Of a DNA stretch of 64,000 bases, positions 43,492 through 55,617 are shown in pieces. The notes under the pieces are model-generated. The model saw only the letters and a list, made by a program, of their open reading frames with translations, ran no database searches and had not been told where the DNA came from. This DNA is from Alnus glutinosa (lineage: Eukaryota; Streptophyta; Magnoliopsida; Fagales; Betulaceae). Within the stretch, counting starts at the first letter, position 1; every line of letters begins with the position of its first letter. The position numbers and the translations under genes were made by a program. The stretch lies in assembly GCF_958979055.1 (NCBI RefSeq), contig NC_084894.1:28591616-28655615 (forward strand), given 5' to 3'.

Positions 43492-46400
43492 GAAGAAAAG
43501 AAAAAAAAAAAAAGAAATTCTCCTGACATCAGAAAACTTGGGGCCTGTTTGATAAAACTTTTAGAAAACCCTTTTCACTTCTCAAACACTAAAAATTCCT
43601 CTCAAATACTCTTTTCACTTGTGGCCCTCACCACTAACGCACTTTTCAAAACACAAGAAAATTCAAAAAATATCTTAACATTGTACTTTTTTAAGGATAC
43701 AGATTATCCAGGTACAATTTTTTTTAGGTATAGGGGCTGGCAGCTGATTACATGCATGAAAAATAAACAGTTAATTTTTGTTTGGGAAAAAAAAAAAAAA
43801 ACAGTTTGGGATGGTGTTGTGGCTGTCTAATGGCAGGTAGGGTTTTAAGAATGTTAGATTTTTAGTGGGGCGGGGTGGGTCCCCGCTGTTTTTAAAAACC
43901 CCAACCTGCAACCCGCAACCCGCCCTGCACGGGTATATCATTTTTGGACCCGTACCCACAAAAAACAACTAAAACCCGGGATTTTAGGGGCGGGGCGGGT
44001 TTGTGGGTATTTGATCACTCACCCCTAGGTCGGACGGTGGCAGTTTTTTTTTTTTTTTTTTTTTAAATATTTCTCAATTTTTAATTTTTACAAAACTCTT
44101 CAAAAATTTACCAAACCAATTTTCAAACTTTTCTGAAATGTGGCCCCAACCAAATCAATTTTCAACTTTTACCTTTTTCAAAACCCAAAATCCAAAACAC
44201 CTCTCAAAACTTGACCAAACAGGCCCTTAAATTTCCATGACATTTCAGTTGTAACCAATGCAGGAGCAAACTTTTCCTCAAGGAGGCCTCGGGTACTATC
44301 CAGTGCAGTACATAGTCAATCACGTGTAAGGCAATCTGATAATGTAGGGATATCTTGATCATCACAGGTCTCCTCATGAGTATAATTGGCAGTGAAAAAA
44401 ATAAACAGGAGTCTTCTTAACTATCTATGAAAATAAAACCATCTCCTCAAGGAGGACTCAGATATATTTAGCATAGTCCATAGTCAATCATATATAAGAC
44501 CATCTGACGATGTTGGCAAATATAGATCATCAGAAGCCTCCTCACAAAAGCAGTTAGTAGTAAAAGAATAAAAGGTAAGAGTCTTCTTCACTTCTACAAA
44601 ATAAGCATAACAATAAAAAACAGAGACAACTATACTTGTCAAATAGTTAAATTAATGCCATCGGTGAATAGCAAGCCTTGTCTGGGGGGTGGAGAACAAA
44701 TGTATAAATAGTTACCTTCTCACATCGGAGAAAGAAGAGACGATTCTCCTTCGAAAGTATAGTGTCTGGACTTTTGCACCCAATGCAAATGACATACTCA
44801 TCTGAAAATATAATTAGCCATCAACAAGAATTCAATCAATACAAAATACAGCAATTAGTACACATGAAACACTTAACCACAAAACATTCAACAGCTAGAC
44901 CAAGCTGGTTAGCATTTAAACAAAAGATATTGGTTGAGGTAGCATAAACTAAAAGCGCTCAGTTAAACCAAATCATTTCAAACCCATACAAAACCAGAGT
45001 AATGGAAATTCTCAGAAAAGGATGGCATCTCCTGACACATACAGATCCTTCCACTTTTGTCAAGAAAAGATGGGAGGAGTAAGTGGGTTTATTTTTGGTT
45101 AGGGTGGGGGCCCGGGGATGGGGGGGGGGGGGGGGGGAAAGAGGTTGAGGTACATTCAACCATCAAGTAGACTAACATGGAACACAACAAGCAGATGCAT
45201 AAAGGTCAAACTATGTCAACTCATTCTTTTTAGAGACTCATTGCAATCCAAATAGAAAACCAACCTAGCAAGGAAGCAAGAGCAATACTTTCCAGCTTCA
45301 ATTAACAGTTATATCAACTGTTTATAACAGAGAAATAAATGAGATGCTTACTGATATATCGGCGCAGGATTCCTTCAAAATTCTTAGGCGCAAATCTTCC
45401 TTTCACGACCAGTCTTTGCTGCCCATCAAGTGACCCACTTGTCCCTAGTTCAGCCAGCAAGAATGCCATCACATGGTCTGGCTGCCGATGCATCCTTTTT
45501 TTTTTTTTTTGTTGAGGAAATGCAAAGAGTTAAAAGTCAAAATTATTTAAAAAAAAAATACATTAGGAAACAACACTACTAAACGAATATCTCATTCAAT
45601 AAACTCATGCCCAAATCTAGGAAAAGTAATTATTAGCACTAGAAAAATGCTGAAGTAAAATAACCAAAGAATAGTTTAGCTGTGCCTAAGACAGCTTATC
45701 ATGCATGATTGGCACAGTTAAAAAAAAATACATAGAAATTACAGTAGGGCCTTTTTCCGGAACATAACCATCATATACAAGGGCATAAAAATATAAACAT
45801 TACTGAAAACAGAATTAAAGATATCATTAGGAGAACGTATAAGGTAAGCTTTGAATGCAATTAACAAGAAGCATATAATTCAAAACAACAAAAAAAAAAA
45901 AAAAAAAAAAAAGGGAAAATGTGCAACATATTATTAAGAGTTCACAACATAGGGAGAAAAAATGAGTATAAAGAGCAAAAGAAATCAGCATACGTCTTGC
46001 AGAGATCCATGAAATTCACAAAAACAGTTTTCTTCGTGCCCTCACGAAGAACTTGTGGAGGCCTCATAACAGTCCTACGCCTATCTCCTGCCAGCTCTGG
46101 ATTATTCTCCCGAAGAATGTTAAACACCCTACCAAGAAGCTGCAGACAATATCAGAGAGAAAAAAATCATTACAAACAACACACATGATAATACGAAACA
46201 TGGACTCAACATCATCTGCAAGCTAGTAGAGAGACAATTATCACATATCAGTAGGCTGAGATGAATTACTGATTCACGCATATCCTACTAAACAGACCCT
46301 CTCATCTTCAGATAACCCTAATATGATAACTGGTATACAATTTAGATCTACATCATCTGGGGTGACAACAACCATAGTTGTGATAAAATGTACGCACTTA

Positions 46401-48048
46401 TTGCATTAGAGCAAATAGATACAAAACCGAAAAACTAGTGGTGCCTTCTTGTGATAGGAGAGCAAAACAACCCCTAGGGAGAATGCAACGAATAGTAGTA
46501 AGAAACGTTTAGCTTCAATAAATTGAGTTGTCTCAAGCAACAGCAGGCTGAGTCCAAAAGGTGGCAACCAGAAGACATACATGCCATAACAAAACTTCGG
46601 CACTATCGCGTTACAGCAGTCCCAACGACATAAATGACATCTCAAATCATCCATAAACTAGTGGCAAGATCATTCTGACATGCCACCAACAAAAACTAAG
46701 AAGATACAGAGCTCCTTACACCCTCTTCTCTACCCAACACAAAGTAAGCACGTGACATAAATCCCAAGTACAAACCTCAAAAACAAATAATGATTCAAAA
46801 TTGTCTGATGGGGTACACATGTCCTTATATCATTGAGGCATCTATAAAATTAACAATTAAAATAAACGAATCATTCACTGCATGTCAAAATCAGAATATA
46901 TAAGGATAATCTGAACTTCAAAAGAGAGCTCAAGCAACACAGAAGTAAATCATTTACCTCCTCATATTCATAATCACGGTCACTTCCTTCCCAAGGATAA
47001 CGTGACTGTAGCACAGTTGCTTCTCCTTCATCATCCACACCAGCATGATCTGAAAGGGAGAGAACATAAATCTCTACAGTTCTAATACACCGTCAAAAGA
47101 TAATTCAAAAACCACACATGCAACATATTACCTTCTAAATCTTCCCCCACTTCCCCACTCTCATCATTCAAGGAACTGGTGTCAACCTACAATCACACCA
47201 AACGTCAAAAGTTAATGCTGATGACAACATATAAATACTTTTTTTTTTATAAGTAGCAACATATAAATACACACATACAGATATGATTCACTGTAGATAT
47301 CATGACTACTTACTGCCTTCTTCTTCTTCTTTTTCAGACCAGAGAAAGTACTTTCAAGCCCATCAGAAACTGCAAGCGAGAAAAATACTAAGCCTCTTGC
47401 TATGTATGCACAAAATGGCATACCTACATAAAATTAAAGAAAACACCACATCAAAAAATCACCGCATTCAATTTAGATACCTGATAAGTTCTCTGTCTCC
47501 TCAGTCAACTTCTCCACAGAATCATCAGCAGGATCCTGAATTACAACCTTCTTCTTCTTCTTCTTTTTAGTAGGATCGAATGGGGCAATCTGCAATCCAT
47601 CAATTCATTGAGAAATATAATCTGCCTTTGTAGTCAAGGAAAAAACAACTTAGCAGTACAAACTAACAACCAACTGCAGCACCATTGTATAAGGTGAAGG
47701 CAGACAACATCTTGAGGTTTTTCCAACATATTAATAAACCCCACAAGAGGTTGCCTCAATAAGGTTTCTACAAATACCCTTAGGCACATCTTTGGACATG
47801 TGACTATTAACAAACTTGATCTCAGCTAAACAGCAGCCTTACATAAAAACACAAGGTCTCAGAATTTACATAATCCATCCGTTCAAGACCCTATAAGTTG
47901 CACTAACCAAACACCAACTTTAATCACCAAAACAGTTTGTTTAACTAATAGTCTAACTCCTATACCATATACCAAAATGGCGGGAAGAAAGTAACCGACT
48001 TACATCTGCCACGTCTTCTTTCACATCATTGGGAACGTCGTCTGCCAT
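43017..48048 (-). CDS. EIF2B (eIF2-beta): translation initiation factor eIF2 subunit beta
   Basis: Part of the eIF2-GTP-Met-tRNAi ternary complex; binds eIF5 and eIF2B epsilon. Exons on the minus strand: 48048-48004, 47589-47481, 47369-47314, 47186-47132, 47049-46958, 46139-45994, 45494-45352, 44801-44716, 43094-43017; phases close to 269 residues, as in plants. Two lysine blocks (K7 in exon 2, K6 in exon 3), core [20 protein letters not shown] and [20 protein letters not shown], and a C-terminal zinc finger Cys221, Cys224, Cys242, Cys245, ending RVGRRTAGT. Intact. The acceptor of exon 7 follows a run of 15 A. The last intron holds two snoRNA-like units and a nested MITE. Confidence 0.96.
43541..44226. 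mobile_element. MITE with another element nested inside, in eIF2-beta last intron
   Basis: Outer ends GGGCCTGTTTGATAAAAC and, inverted, GGGCCTGTTTGGTCAAG; flanks TTG/TTA hint at a PIF-type 3-bp target. The halves (43541-43720 and 44050-44226) are separated by GGCGGG-rich DNA ending CTCACCCCTAG at 44028, the usual end of a plant hAT MITE. So a hAT-like copy probably jumped into the older MITE; its left border is not clear. Confidence 0.65.
44281..44374 (-). ncRNA. candidate C/D-box snoRNA, copy A
   Basis: On the minus strand: terminal stem AGGAGACC ... GGCCTCCT (7 of 8 pairs), C box GTGATGA (44359-44365), internal C'-like TGATTGA, and a degenerate D box CCGA (44289-44292). 94 nt, in the sense direction of the eIF2-beta intron, as for intron-processed plant snoRNAs. 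It shares layout and TGATTGACTATG with copy B. The D-box deviation means it may be decaying. rRNA target not identified. Confidence 0.55.
44450..44542 (-). ncRNA. candidate C/D-box snoRNA, copy B
   Basis: On the minus strand: stem AGGAGG ... CCTCCT, C box CTGATGA (44527-44533), internal TGATTGA (C'), and canonical D box CTGA (44458-44461). 93 nt, 75 bp from copy A. Candidate guide upstream of D is ATGCTAAATATAT and upstream of the CAGA (D'-like) box GCCAACATCGT. Better preserved than copy A. It lies about 170 nt downstream of the exon 8 donor. Target not identified. Confidence 0.6.
45120..45137. repeat. G18 homopolymer in eIF2-beta intron 7
   Basis: Eighteen consecutive G after a GGGGGCCCGGGGATG segment. 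Two other runs of 23 G exist in the window (10983, 21631). Confidence 0.8.
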
Positions 48049-48650
48049 GATTGCTATAAAGCAAGTAAATCTGAATTAGTGGATTACACACCAAAAGAAA
48101 ATAAAGAAGACGAAGAAAGACAGACAAACACATAGGCAGAATGCCCAGAATTCAAGATGCTACAAAATTGAGACGAACTCGTTTCCTATGATAAAGCTGT
48201 ATCATCCAAATCCGGGAATTCACATATCGAAAACACAAAAGAAACCAATATATGTACATATTTACAAAACAAAAAAGATAATCATAATATTGGAGAAATA
48301 TCTAGTGGGCATTCACGTATCGAAAACAGAAAAAGAATTACCAGTATTTCCCTGCGTTGTTGCTATGCTAAACCCTAATCTCTCCGCTCCTGATGGAAAA
48401 TGTGCCTTGCGTTGCTCTCTGACCGTGAATCTCAGAATCTGGATGCCCTTTAAAACCTCCTTTGGGCCGTTCAGCACCAGCCCGAAACAATGGCGTGTGA
48501 ATTTTGAATTTGTGCCCGCTCATCTTTCTCTAAAAGTGGGCCAATATTAGCCAGACTTCGATTTCAGGTTTTGGACCTGGCACCTCATTGGGCTTCCTAC
48601 AAGAAGTTGCAAGCCCCATTGGTTTTTTTGTGATCCTTCTGGGGACCGAA

Positions 48651-48880
48651 GCTCCCTTAATTTTTTTTTTTCAATTTAAGAAATTAAACCACTTTTTGCT
48701 TTCCTAATTAAATGCATTTCACAATAATTTTTCTTATTTTTTTTTATACCATTTAAATAATTTTTAAATTAAATAATAAAAGAAAGAGAAATAAAAAAAT
48801 AAATCATTTAAATATTGTTTCAAAATAGATGTTAAAATAACTAGAGAAAGAAAGATTATGGGACGTTATTTTCAAATAAG
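48651..48880. mobile_element. MITE related to the copy in helicase intron 13
   Basis: Shares AAACCACTTTTTGCTTTCC and ATACCATTTAAATAATT with the element at 24217-24489 in the same order, with the other arm (AAAGAAAGAGAAAT, CATTTAAATATTGTTTCAAA) following. Borders approximate. Confidence 0.5.
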
Positions 48881-49677
48881 GTTTTTAAGTCTAACTAGTT
48901 TCTTGCTTTATGTTTTGACAACTCAATTAGTGAGGAGACTTCTTCTTATGTTTAGTCTCCTTCCAATTTTCAGGTTGAAATTATGACCATCCTATTTGTA
49001 ATTTTGTATCGTGCTGCTTGTGCACATGGAACAAAGGGGTCAAGCGACTCAAGCCGTCAAGGTCTTCTCTTCTTCGGTAGAATTGTAGCTGCTCGACAAC
49101 ACAGTTGGACACTTGTGCGATATTTGAATGGACAGGTTCAGTCCCCCGCATCCCTCCCAAGTCCCATCATCCAATCGACCCATCGGAGGGGAGGGGGAAG
49201 GAATAAAGAAAATTAGAGACCATGAATTGTTTCCCACCGCATAATCATCTTTATCTTTCAAAATTTTGTACGTCTTTGTTGGAGAGACTCGTTTCAACAA
49301 GAATAGTTTAAATCATCATTTAAACTATTTATTCAACTAAAATAGATCGAAGATAAATTGTGAAGTTAAAGATTCAACCTAAATATCATTGATCATCTCA
49401 AAAGTAGCATCGCTTTTGTTCCCTCTTTTGATTATTTCAATGAACAAATAGTTTCAGAAATGGGTTAGTTCTATGAACCTTGATTAATGGAGCTATAGTT
49501 CTACTAATTTCTGGTCAAGGCATGCCTTCACGTGTTGTTACTCAGTCTATCAACAGCTTTCACCCACCAATTTGGCTCCACTCGATCTGGCCCCTTAGAA
49601 TGGTTCTCTAAAATTCTATTGCTTCATTTCTCTTTCACATTTATTTGCTTTCCAAGCCGTGTGGTGTAGAATAATGC

Positions 49678-49824
49678 TATAAGTCTCTCGTGTTATTCTT
49701 ATGCTCCTTCTAAAAACGAGATAATTTTAAAATTATTATTAATTTGATAAATTGTGATTTTAAAAGCAATCTTAGTTTTAGAATGACACAAAAATAACAC
49801 ATGAGAGACTTATAGAATTACTTT
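49678..49824. mobile_element. short MITE, TATAAGTCTCTC family
   Basis: About 147-bp hairpin: TAATGCTATAAGTCTCTCGTG facing, inverted, TAATTCTATAAGTCTCTCATG; the internal arms (CGAGATAATTTTAAAATTA, and GATTTTAAAAGCAATCTTAG) pair less well. No clear target duplication. Confidence 0.65.
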
Positions 49825-52175
49825 TATAACGTGTAGTTTTTGTTTAGTCAAATACGTCATCAGAGCGACAGACTATTTAAATGTTTTTTTTTTTTTTTTT
49901 TTTTGTAAGTAAGTATTTAAATGTGAAGAAAAGGAAGAAGGTAAAGAAAAGTCAAGAGTTGATTGTATGCATATGCATTAATAATCTCTTTCGTAGAAAC
50001 TTCTTCCATCTTCCTTTTCTGGGTTTTCCTTAGCATTATTAATTTATTATAGTGGGTTTGGTTGGATTTGCATATTCCAACCCTAACTCCAAACCCTTTT
50101 TTCCCACTTGAACATAAATGGTAATATAATTTTATTTTTGTTGGTAAAAGTCTAAATACATCATCTCATAGTCGTCACAGCAATAAGCCAGACTTTTGGT
50201 TTGACACGTCTCTGCAATCAGTTGCTTGGCTTCCAAGTTTTGGACAAAAAAATAAAAACCTCACTGGGATATTGCATTAAAATAAAGGAAAATTTCAATA
50301 ATATGTCTCTCCTTTCTGGTTCAAATGCTGCCATCACCTGCATACCATTAAAATTGATGGCGGCCACAAAATCATAAATATAACACTGCTCTGTGGCTCA
50401 TGACCACTCTCAGTCACGTTTTATCTATCTCTTTTCTTTTCTTTTTTAAAAAGGTAGGATGGCCAAAATCTGCTGCTGGATTTACGGCTTTTGTATTTGG
50501 ATATATTTTAGGTAGATAAGGCAACAAGCTCCTTGTCGAATCTAGGAAATGTTGGTTTTTAATTTTTTGTTTTCTTTGTTCCCAAAACAAAGACAAATGC
50601 ACAAACGAATGATTTCCTTAAAATACAGAAACAATTTTCACTTTTATATTATATTATAACACGTTTTCAAACAAAAGCAAAGGAACACCCGACAAAAAAT
50701 AAAAATTGGTCACACCTGGGCATATAATTCCCAACACGTACATAACGTTAAAACGTTAGGTTAACATGTAAATCATGAATGCACAATTTGATTGGTAGAA
50801 CGTGTTTAAGTTCGTTTGTTTAGCAAGCAAGCAATACGGTAAGTGTCAAGTAGAATATCAGTCCATCACGTCAATTTATAAGGAGTTTATAGTAAAAGTT
50901 TTACTACTCTTTACAGATTTGAATCCTCAATAATTTTTTTTGCTAGAGATTATCTCATGAGACTCACATATCCTATCACGTGAGTGAGTTACACGAGATT
51001 TACTAAGACAAGTAGATGTTATAAGAAAAACTCTTTTATATTTACTAACTAGCAACAGGAGCTGGTCCCTTACAAAATAAGGGGCAAAATTATCATTCTA
51101 AATAATTTTGCTCATTGTTTTACAAGAGACCAATTCTTCTCGATTTCAGTTGAAATTGAGATAATCCATTTGCCTTTGTGTTTAGGGGAAGAGAATTGGG
51201 CGCGGAGATACTTAAAAAACAAAGTAGTTAGGTTGAGGAAAACCCAAACACACGTCAAAGCGTACAAATTAAGAGTATCGTTTTCTTTCAATTGCCTTAA
51301 ACAGTTAAACGCTTGTTTCTACCGTTTGCCTTAAACGCTTATCTCTTCTCTTCAGCAACACCGTTTTGCCTTGAACAATTAATCTAGCTAAACCCGCAAG
51401 TTTTATAACCGGATGTATGTGCGAATAAGTGCGATACTTTTATTTACGGCATGAGAGCCGCCAAGCCGGATCCGTAAAATATATAGCATACGGTCCCCCT
51501 GTTTGCCATTGGAAGGACTTTAGGAATCCTATAACATATTGGTGATAGTGGAAGGGCGGCTGTCATATATAGGCTGGTGTGGCAACGTGGATGGCCATTT
51601 TTGTGCCACAGTTACATTCATATCTGTTTGTTCACCAACCGGGTCCCGCCAAATCACAGTCCCCCTTATTAAATCAACGTCATTCCAAATTTCTTTGAGC
51701 CACCCCCAAGTCCAACCCCTGGCCTTCATAAACCCACGACCTTTTGAATTTCCAGCCGCCGGTAGTCCATTTCTTTTTTAACCCCCCCGTTGTTTTCTTA
51801 TTTCTTTATTTCTTTTGGATTAGAGTGTTGTCTTGATAACCATTATGCAGAAGCGTGAACCAGCAAGGTGGGGTCTCCATTATTATTAGCCAGTGGCCAC
51901 GTCCTTGTCGTGGGCTCAGGGGTCAGGACTCCCACTCACCACTGTCTTCTCCCATCCATTTGAATCTTCAAATTTGAAAGTTATGTCATTAAAAACATGG
52001 CTAATAGTCGCTAGGATTATGTAACTTCTTGTTGATTGGTTAATGAGACAACATTAGACAATAGGATTTTGCAGAAACAAAAACGTGGCACCCAATTAGG
52101 GATCTCAATTCTTGTCATAAAACTTTAGATTTAATTAAACAGCGTCTGTGATAAGAGCCAAACCCAATCTAAGAA

Positions 52176-52433
52176 TCAAGAAGAGTCATCAGGAGAGCGG
52201 TGAGAAGACCCGTGTACCAAAGAAGATAAAACGAAAGCATCTAAAAACTTTGAAGGTGTCGAAGATATCCGACAAAAGTCTACCTCAGCGCATGACGACT
52301 TGCGGGGTTTAAGGAACACGTGCCTAATGCTTGACACTAGCCTGTGTGCCATCCAGTTGAGCACTTGCAACTGAAAAGTCGCCATAAACAGAGACCGGCA
52401 ACTGGGAAGAAGAAGATTCAATGAACCAACCAT
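52176..52433 (-). CDS. hypothetical small protein
   Basis: An 85-codon frame with a balanced composition and several Met codons (a likely start at the MATFQLQVLNW segment would give about 69 residues). Ser-rich C-terminus (STPSKF, GSSHRSPDDSS). I recognise no family. It lies about 500 bp downstream of the CRF gene on the same strand. It could be a chance frame; only its sense-like codon use speaks for it. Confidence 0.25.
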   Translation of the reverse strand: MVGSLNLLLPSCRSLFMATFQLQVLNWMAHRLVSSIRHVFLKPRKSSCAEVDFCRISSTPSKFLDAFVLSSLVHGSSHRSPDDSS

Positions 52434-52939
52434 TACTAATCAGAAACCATATAGTATAAACACCAATTTTACTCTATTCTGGTATTTATTAATTAAATAA
52501 TCAATCTTGATACAATAAAATAAGCTCCCCATTTACTTTTCAACGCTTCTCGGCGTGAACCCGAAGGAATGGCCTAAAAATCTCTCAAAACCCACTCTCC
52601 ACGCACTTGAAACTTATCACCTCGCAATCATGTTTTGTTTTTTTTTTAAGAAATATGCTTAATTACAATTAGGCCAATAACAATATAACAAAACCTCATT
52701 GGCTCCTTAACAGAAGACAAAATCGCAGTATTAGTGCGAGGACCGGCCGACTCTACGTATATATATATCAACACTCCGTAGTTTGACCTAAATAAATAAA
52801 GTTGATCAAAATGAACGAGGGCACTTTAGGAATTCTGACTCTTTTGGACTCCACTATCGTCAACGAAAGAACCAATCAAAATATGCCACGTCACTGTTTC
52901 CGGAACAGGTGTGGAACCGTATTACTGAACTCTCCCTCG

Positions 52940-53845
52940 CTATTTAGCAAACGACGTCCACATGAAATCGTCGATGTCGAACTCCCCGAACTCTTCCTCC
53001 TCCTGATGGGCCACGTGTTTTCTAGACAAAACAACGTCCGGCACATTTAACGGCCAGTCGATATCGAACCCGAATACATCGATGTCCCCGTAACAGAAGC
53101 CGTCAAACGATGTCGGTGACTCGTCATAGCGGAGGACCGAAGTGGGTGAGGAAGCAGCTGCCTCAGACATGGCGGAGCTTTCCTTGGGACTCTCAACGTC
53201 GACCGAAACCGACGTTTCCGTCATAACGGAGTTACGGAAGTTCGTGACGGCGTTGGGACCCTTGAGCTTGACCGCTGCTTTGTCATACATAGAGGCAGCT
53301 TCCTCGGCCGTGTCGAAGGTTCCCAGCCAGACCCGTTTGCGGCGGTTCGGGTCTCGGATCTCGGCCGCCCAGCGACCCCAAGGCCTCTGCCGGACACCTC
53401 TGAACTTTTTCCGGCGACTGGCTTCTGACCCAGGCGATCTCAACGGTCTCTTTTTAGCTGCAGGGTCCTGCTTCGGCGACTTCTTGGGGGAAAGTGATGG
53501 CGGTGGCTCGAAGCTGATCTCTCTGACGTGCCGTTTAACTCTTCTTACGGACCTCTTTTCTTCGTCGTCGTCGCTGGAGGAGTCAGTGGCATCGCCGTCG
53601 GTGAGTATGATCCTCACAAGCTTGAGCTTTGGTTGAGAGTCACCGGGAGTCATGGGTTTCCGTTGATGAATGAGCTCAGTTGTCGTTGTTGTTGTTACTG
53701 TGTGCTCTGAGAACTTTACGATGGGCTGCACGGACCTGCCGAAGTGGGGATGGTGGAAACTCTTTGTGTCGGGGGTTGTCATGGTGCTTGTCGGACAGTA
53801 GCAGAAGGGTTTGTTCAGATGCATCAAAGGAAGCGAAGACGGCAA
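52940..53845 (-). CDS. CRF: cytokinin response factor-like AP2/ERF (group VI) transcription factor
   Basis: Nuclear DNA-binding protein of the ERF group VI; CRFs act in cytokinin and stress responses. Single exon, 301 residues. Order: N-terminal CRF domain (about 65-95: [20 protein letters not shown]), basic stretches ([14 protein letters not shown]...KKRPLR), AP2 domain 148-205 ([45 protein letters not shown]), motif SPTSVL, and an acidic C-terminus [16 protein letters not shown] suited to activation. ATGs at 53845, 53824 and 53782 are all possible; the longest is given. A TATA box at 54332-54339 predicts a leader of about 450 nt with an upstream ORF. Which CRF number it matches is not decided. 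Confidence 0.93.
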   Translation of the reverse strand: MPSSLPLMHLNKPFCYCPTSTMTTPDTKSFHHPHFGRSVQPIVKFSEHTVTTTTTTELIHQRKPMTPGDSQPKLKLVRIILTDGDATDSSSDDDEEKRSVRRVKRHVREISFEPPPSLSPKKSPKQDPAAKKRPLRSPGSEASRRKKFRGVRQRPWGRWAAEIRDPNRRKRVWLGTFDTAEEAASMYDKAAVKLKGPNAVTNFRNSVMTETSVSVDVESPKESSAMSEAAASSPTSVLRYDESPTSFDGFCYGDIDVFGFDIDWPLNVPDVVLSRKHVAHQEEEEFGEFDIDDFMWTSFAK

Positions 53846-53882
53846 AAAAGCATTTGATCCAGTGAAGGGGGGTTTTCCTCGA

Positions 53883-53966
53883 TCATATAGTGATCAAAGG
53901 AAAGGAAAGAGCTTTATGGAATTCGTATCTTTGAACAAAAAGGGAGATTCTATGCCTCTTATGCAT
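53883..53966 (-). promoter_or_regulatory. upstream ORF in the CRF leader
   Basis: ATG at 53966 opens a 27-codon frame (MHKRHRISLFVQRYEFH...) that stops at 53883, 37 nt before the main start. In a leader predicted from the TATA box it would be translated first and could dampen CRF translation. Confidence 0.4.
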
Positions 53967-54331
53967 AATTGGAAGTGAGAATGAGAAGAGAGAGTGGTAG
54001 GAGAGAAACCTTGTACAAAGATGAGTTACAAGGAAAGAATCTGGGCTTTGGATACGCTTATAATAAGAAGGCTTGGGAGTAGCTACAGAGGGAGACTGAT
54101 CGAGACAGATGGACAACAAAATTATTTACAGCGGGAAGAATTAACCTGACCCAACAGAGGTAAAAGAAAGAGACCTACGAAGAGTGTCGGGCTTTTGGCG
54201 GGAAAGAGACTCGGATTGCAGGTTTTATGTGTTGGGGTCGATGGGAATTGAGAGGGAGGGAGTGAAGAGTTAAAGAAACAGAAGAAAGAAAGAAAAGAAG
54301 AAAACGAGGTGAACATTGAACGGGTCAAGTG

Positions 54332-54339
54332 TATATATA
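54332..54339 (-). promoter_or_regulatory. TATA box of the CRF gene
   Basis: TATATATA in a GC-richer setting about 490 bp upstream of the start codon, the best core promoter in the region. Confidence 0.5.
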
Positions 54340-55617
54340 GTGCACGGCAGCACGGGACTCTGTTTTTCATTTTTTATTTCTTTCTTTTTTTCTTGTTAGA
54401 AAAATAGCGTCTTGATTAGGCCATAAAATATCAAACTTTACTAAAATTTAGTCAATTGTTTATATGTAAAGTATAAAAGTTGACAAGTAAACTGAACATC
54501 ACATGATTTATAAGCCAACAAAAGAACATCTTGTTACCAAGCACTTATTTCATTTAAAAAAAATATATAAATTTACAAATGACATGTATTTTAATAAAAT
54601 ATTTTTCTTAGAAAAAAATATTTCCAAAAAGGATGAATTTTTTCAATTTATAAAAAAATGTGAGTGCAGTTCAAAAAGATGGATGAGAATTTAAAGATTA
54701 GACTAAAAAATAAATGAACAAATACTTTTACTTTCAAGAATTTTGATCTAGTTTGAGACACCAAAGAAAAACCACCATCAGGACTATGAAATGGAAGAAA
54801 TAATTAAGTAATTAAACTACGATAAATAACTTTCTATTTATAAGATGATAGTATTATTTTGTTATGTATAATGATATTGAAAGTAAATGTATATCTTTTT
54901 CCTTTTTTTTTTTCTTTCTCCTTTTTCGTGTTGTGGGGGTGAGTCATGAGTCATGTCTGAGTGGAAATTGGAAGCTGTTTCCAGCAGCCTGTATTGACGT
55001 GTCAGAGGCCTTCTTTCTCATTTGTCTATTCCTCGAGCAAACCCCACTTCCCCATATCATACTGCACAGAATGTTTATCCCATATCCTTGCCGAAAAGGA
55101 AGAGAAGAAAAATAAAAAAATAAAAAAGAAATTGGGCGGGTGACTTCATTTTCAGGCCTAGCATAAAAAGTAGTTCAGGATACGTGATCCTAATGTGTGG
55201 GCGAGGGGAAATGATACTTTGAAGACGTTTTACTGACCGTCACCCAACAGATTGATTTAATAAAAAAATAATTTTTTTAATTAAAATTTTTTTATTTAAA
55301 CGAAAAGTGCCGGGCAAGCCTGGTTGATTTGCCCTTGCCTATCACTACTCATGGGCGAGTGGTTTCGATTTCTCTGTTTGAACGGCCGTATGTGGTTTGT
55401 ACTGTATGATGACTTTTCTTTCCAATTAATCAACACCTATATCAATATGTTCCTTAAATCACGTTGAGAATCTTGCACGAAGATCGAACTTAGAATAAAT
55501 AAACAAATAGAACCTCCAAAGAACTTGTTCGAATTTGGCTCGAGATTGGTGCTTCAATTAATACTGAGTGATGAACTTGAGGAGGTTAAACTTAAATAAG
55601 AGAAAGACATGTACTAT

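Larger units (their letters stand above)
48049..52175. other. intergenic, no gene recognised
   Basis: The first ~150 bp are the eIF2-beta promoter and leader. The rest is AT-rich and MITE-bearing, including a half-copy of the CACGTCAATTTATAA repeat at 50863-50883. Open frames at 48188-48550, 48983-49216 and 51539-51781 have no recognisable domains and use low-complexity or promoter-like sequence. Confidence 0.5.

Noticed and set aside
46250-46380. Possible third snoRNA in an eIF2-beta intron (GATGATGT ... CTGA on the minus strand)
   Set aside because: C box does not fit RTGATGA and no terminal stem forms.
51529-51781. Overlapping 66- and 80-codon frames on opposite strands
   Set aside because: Neither has a domain; the region reads like spacer DNA.
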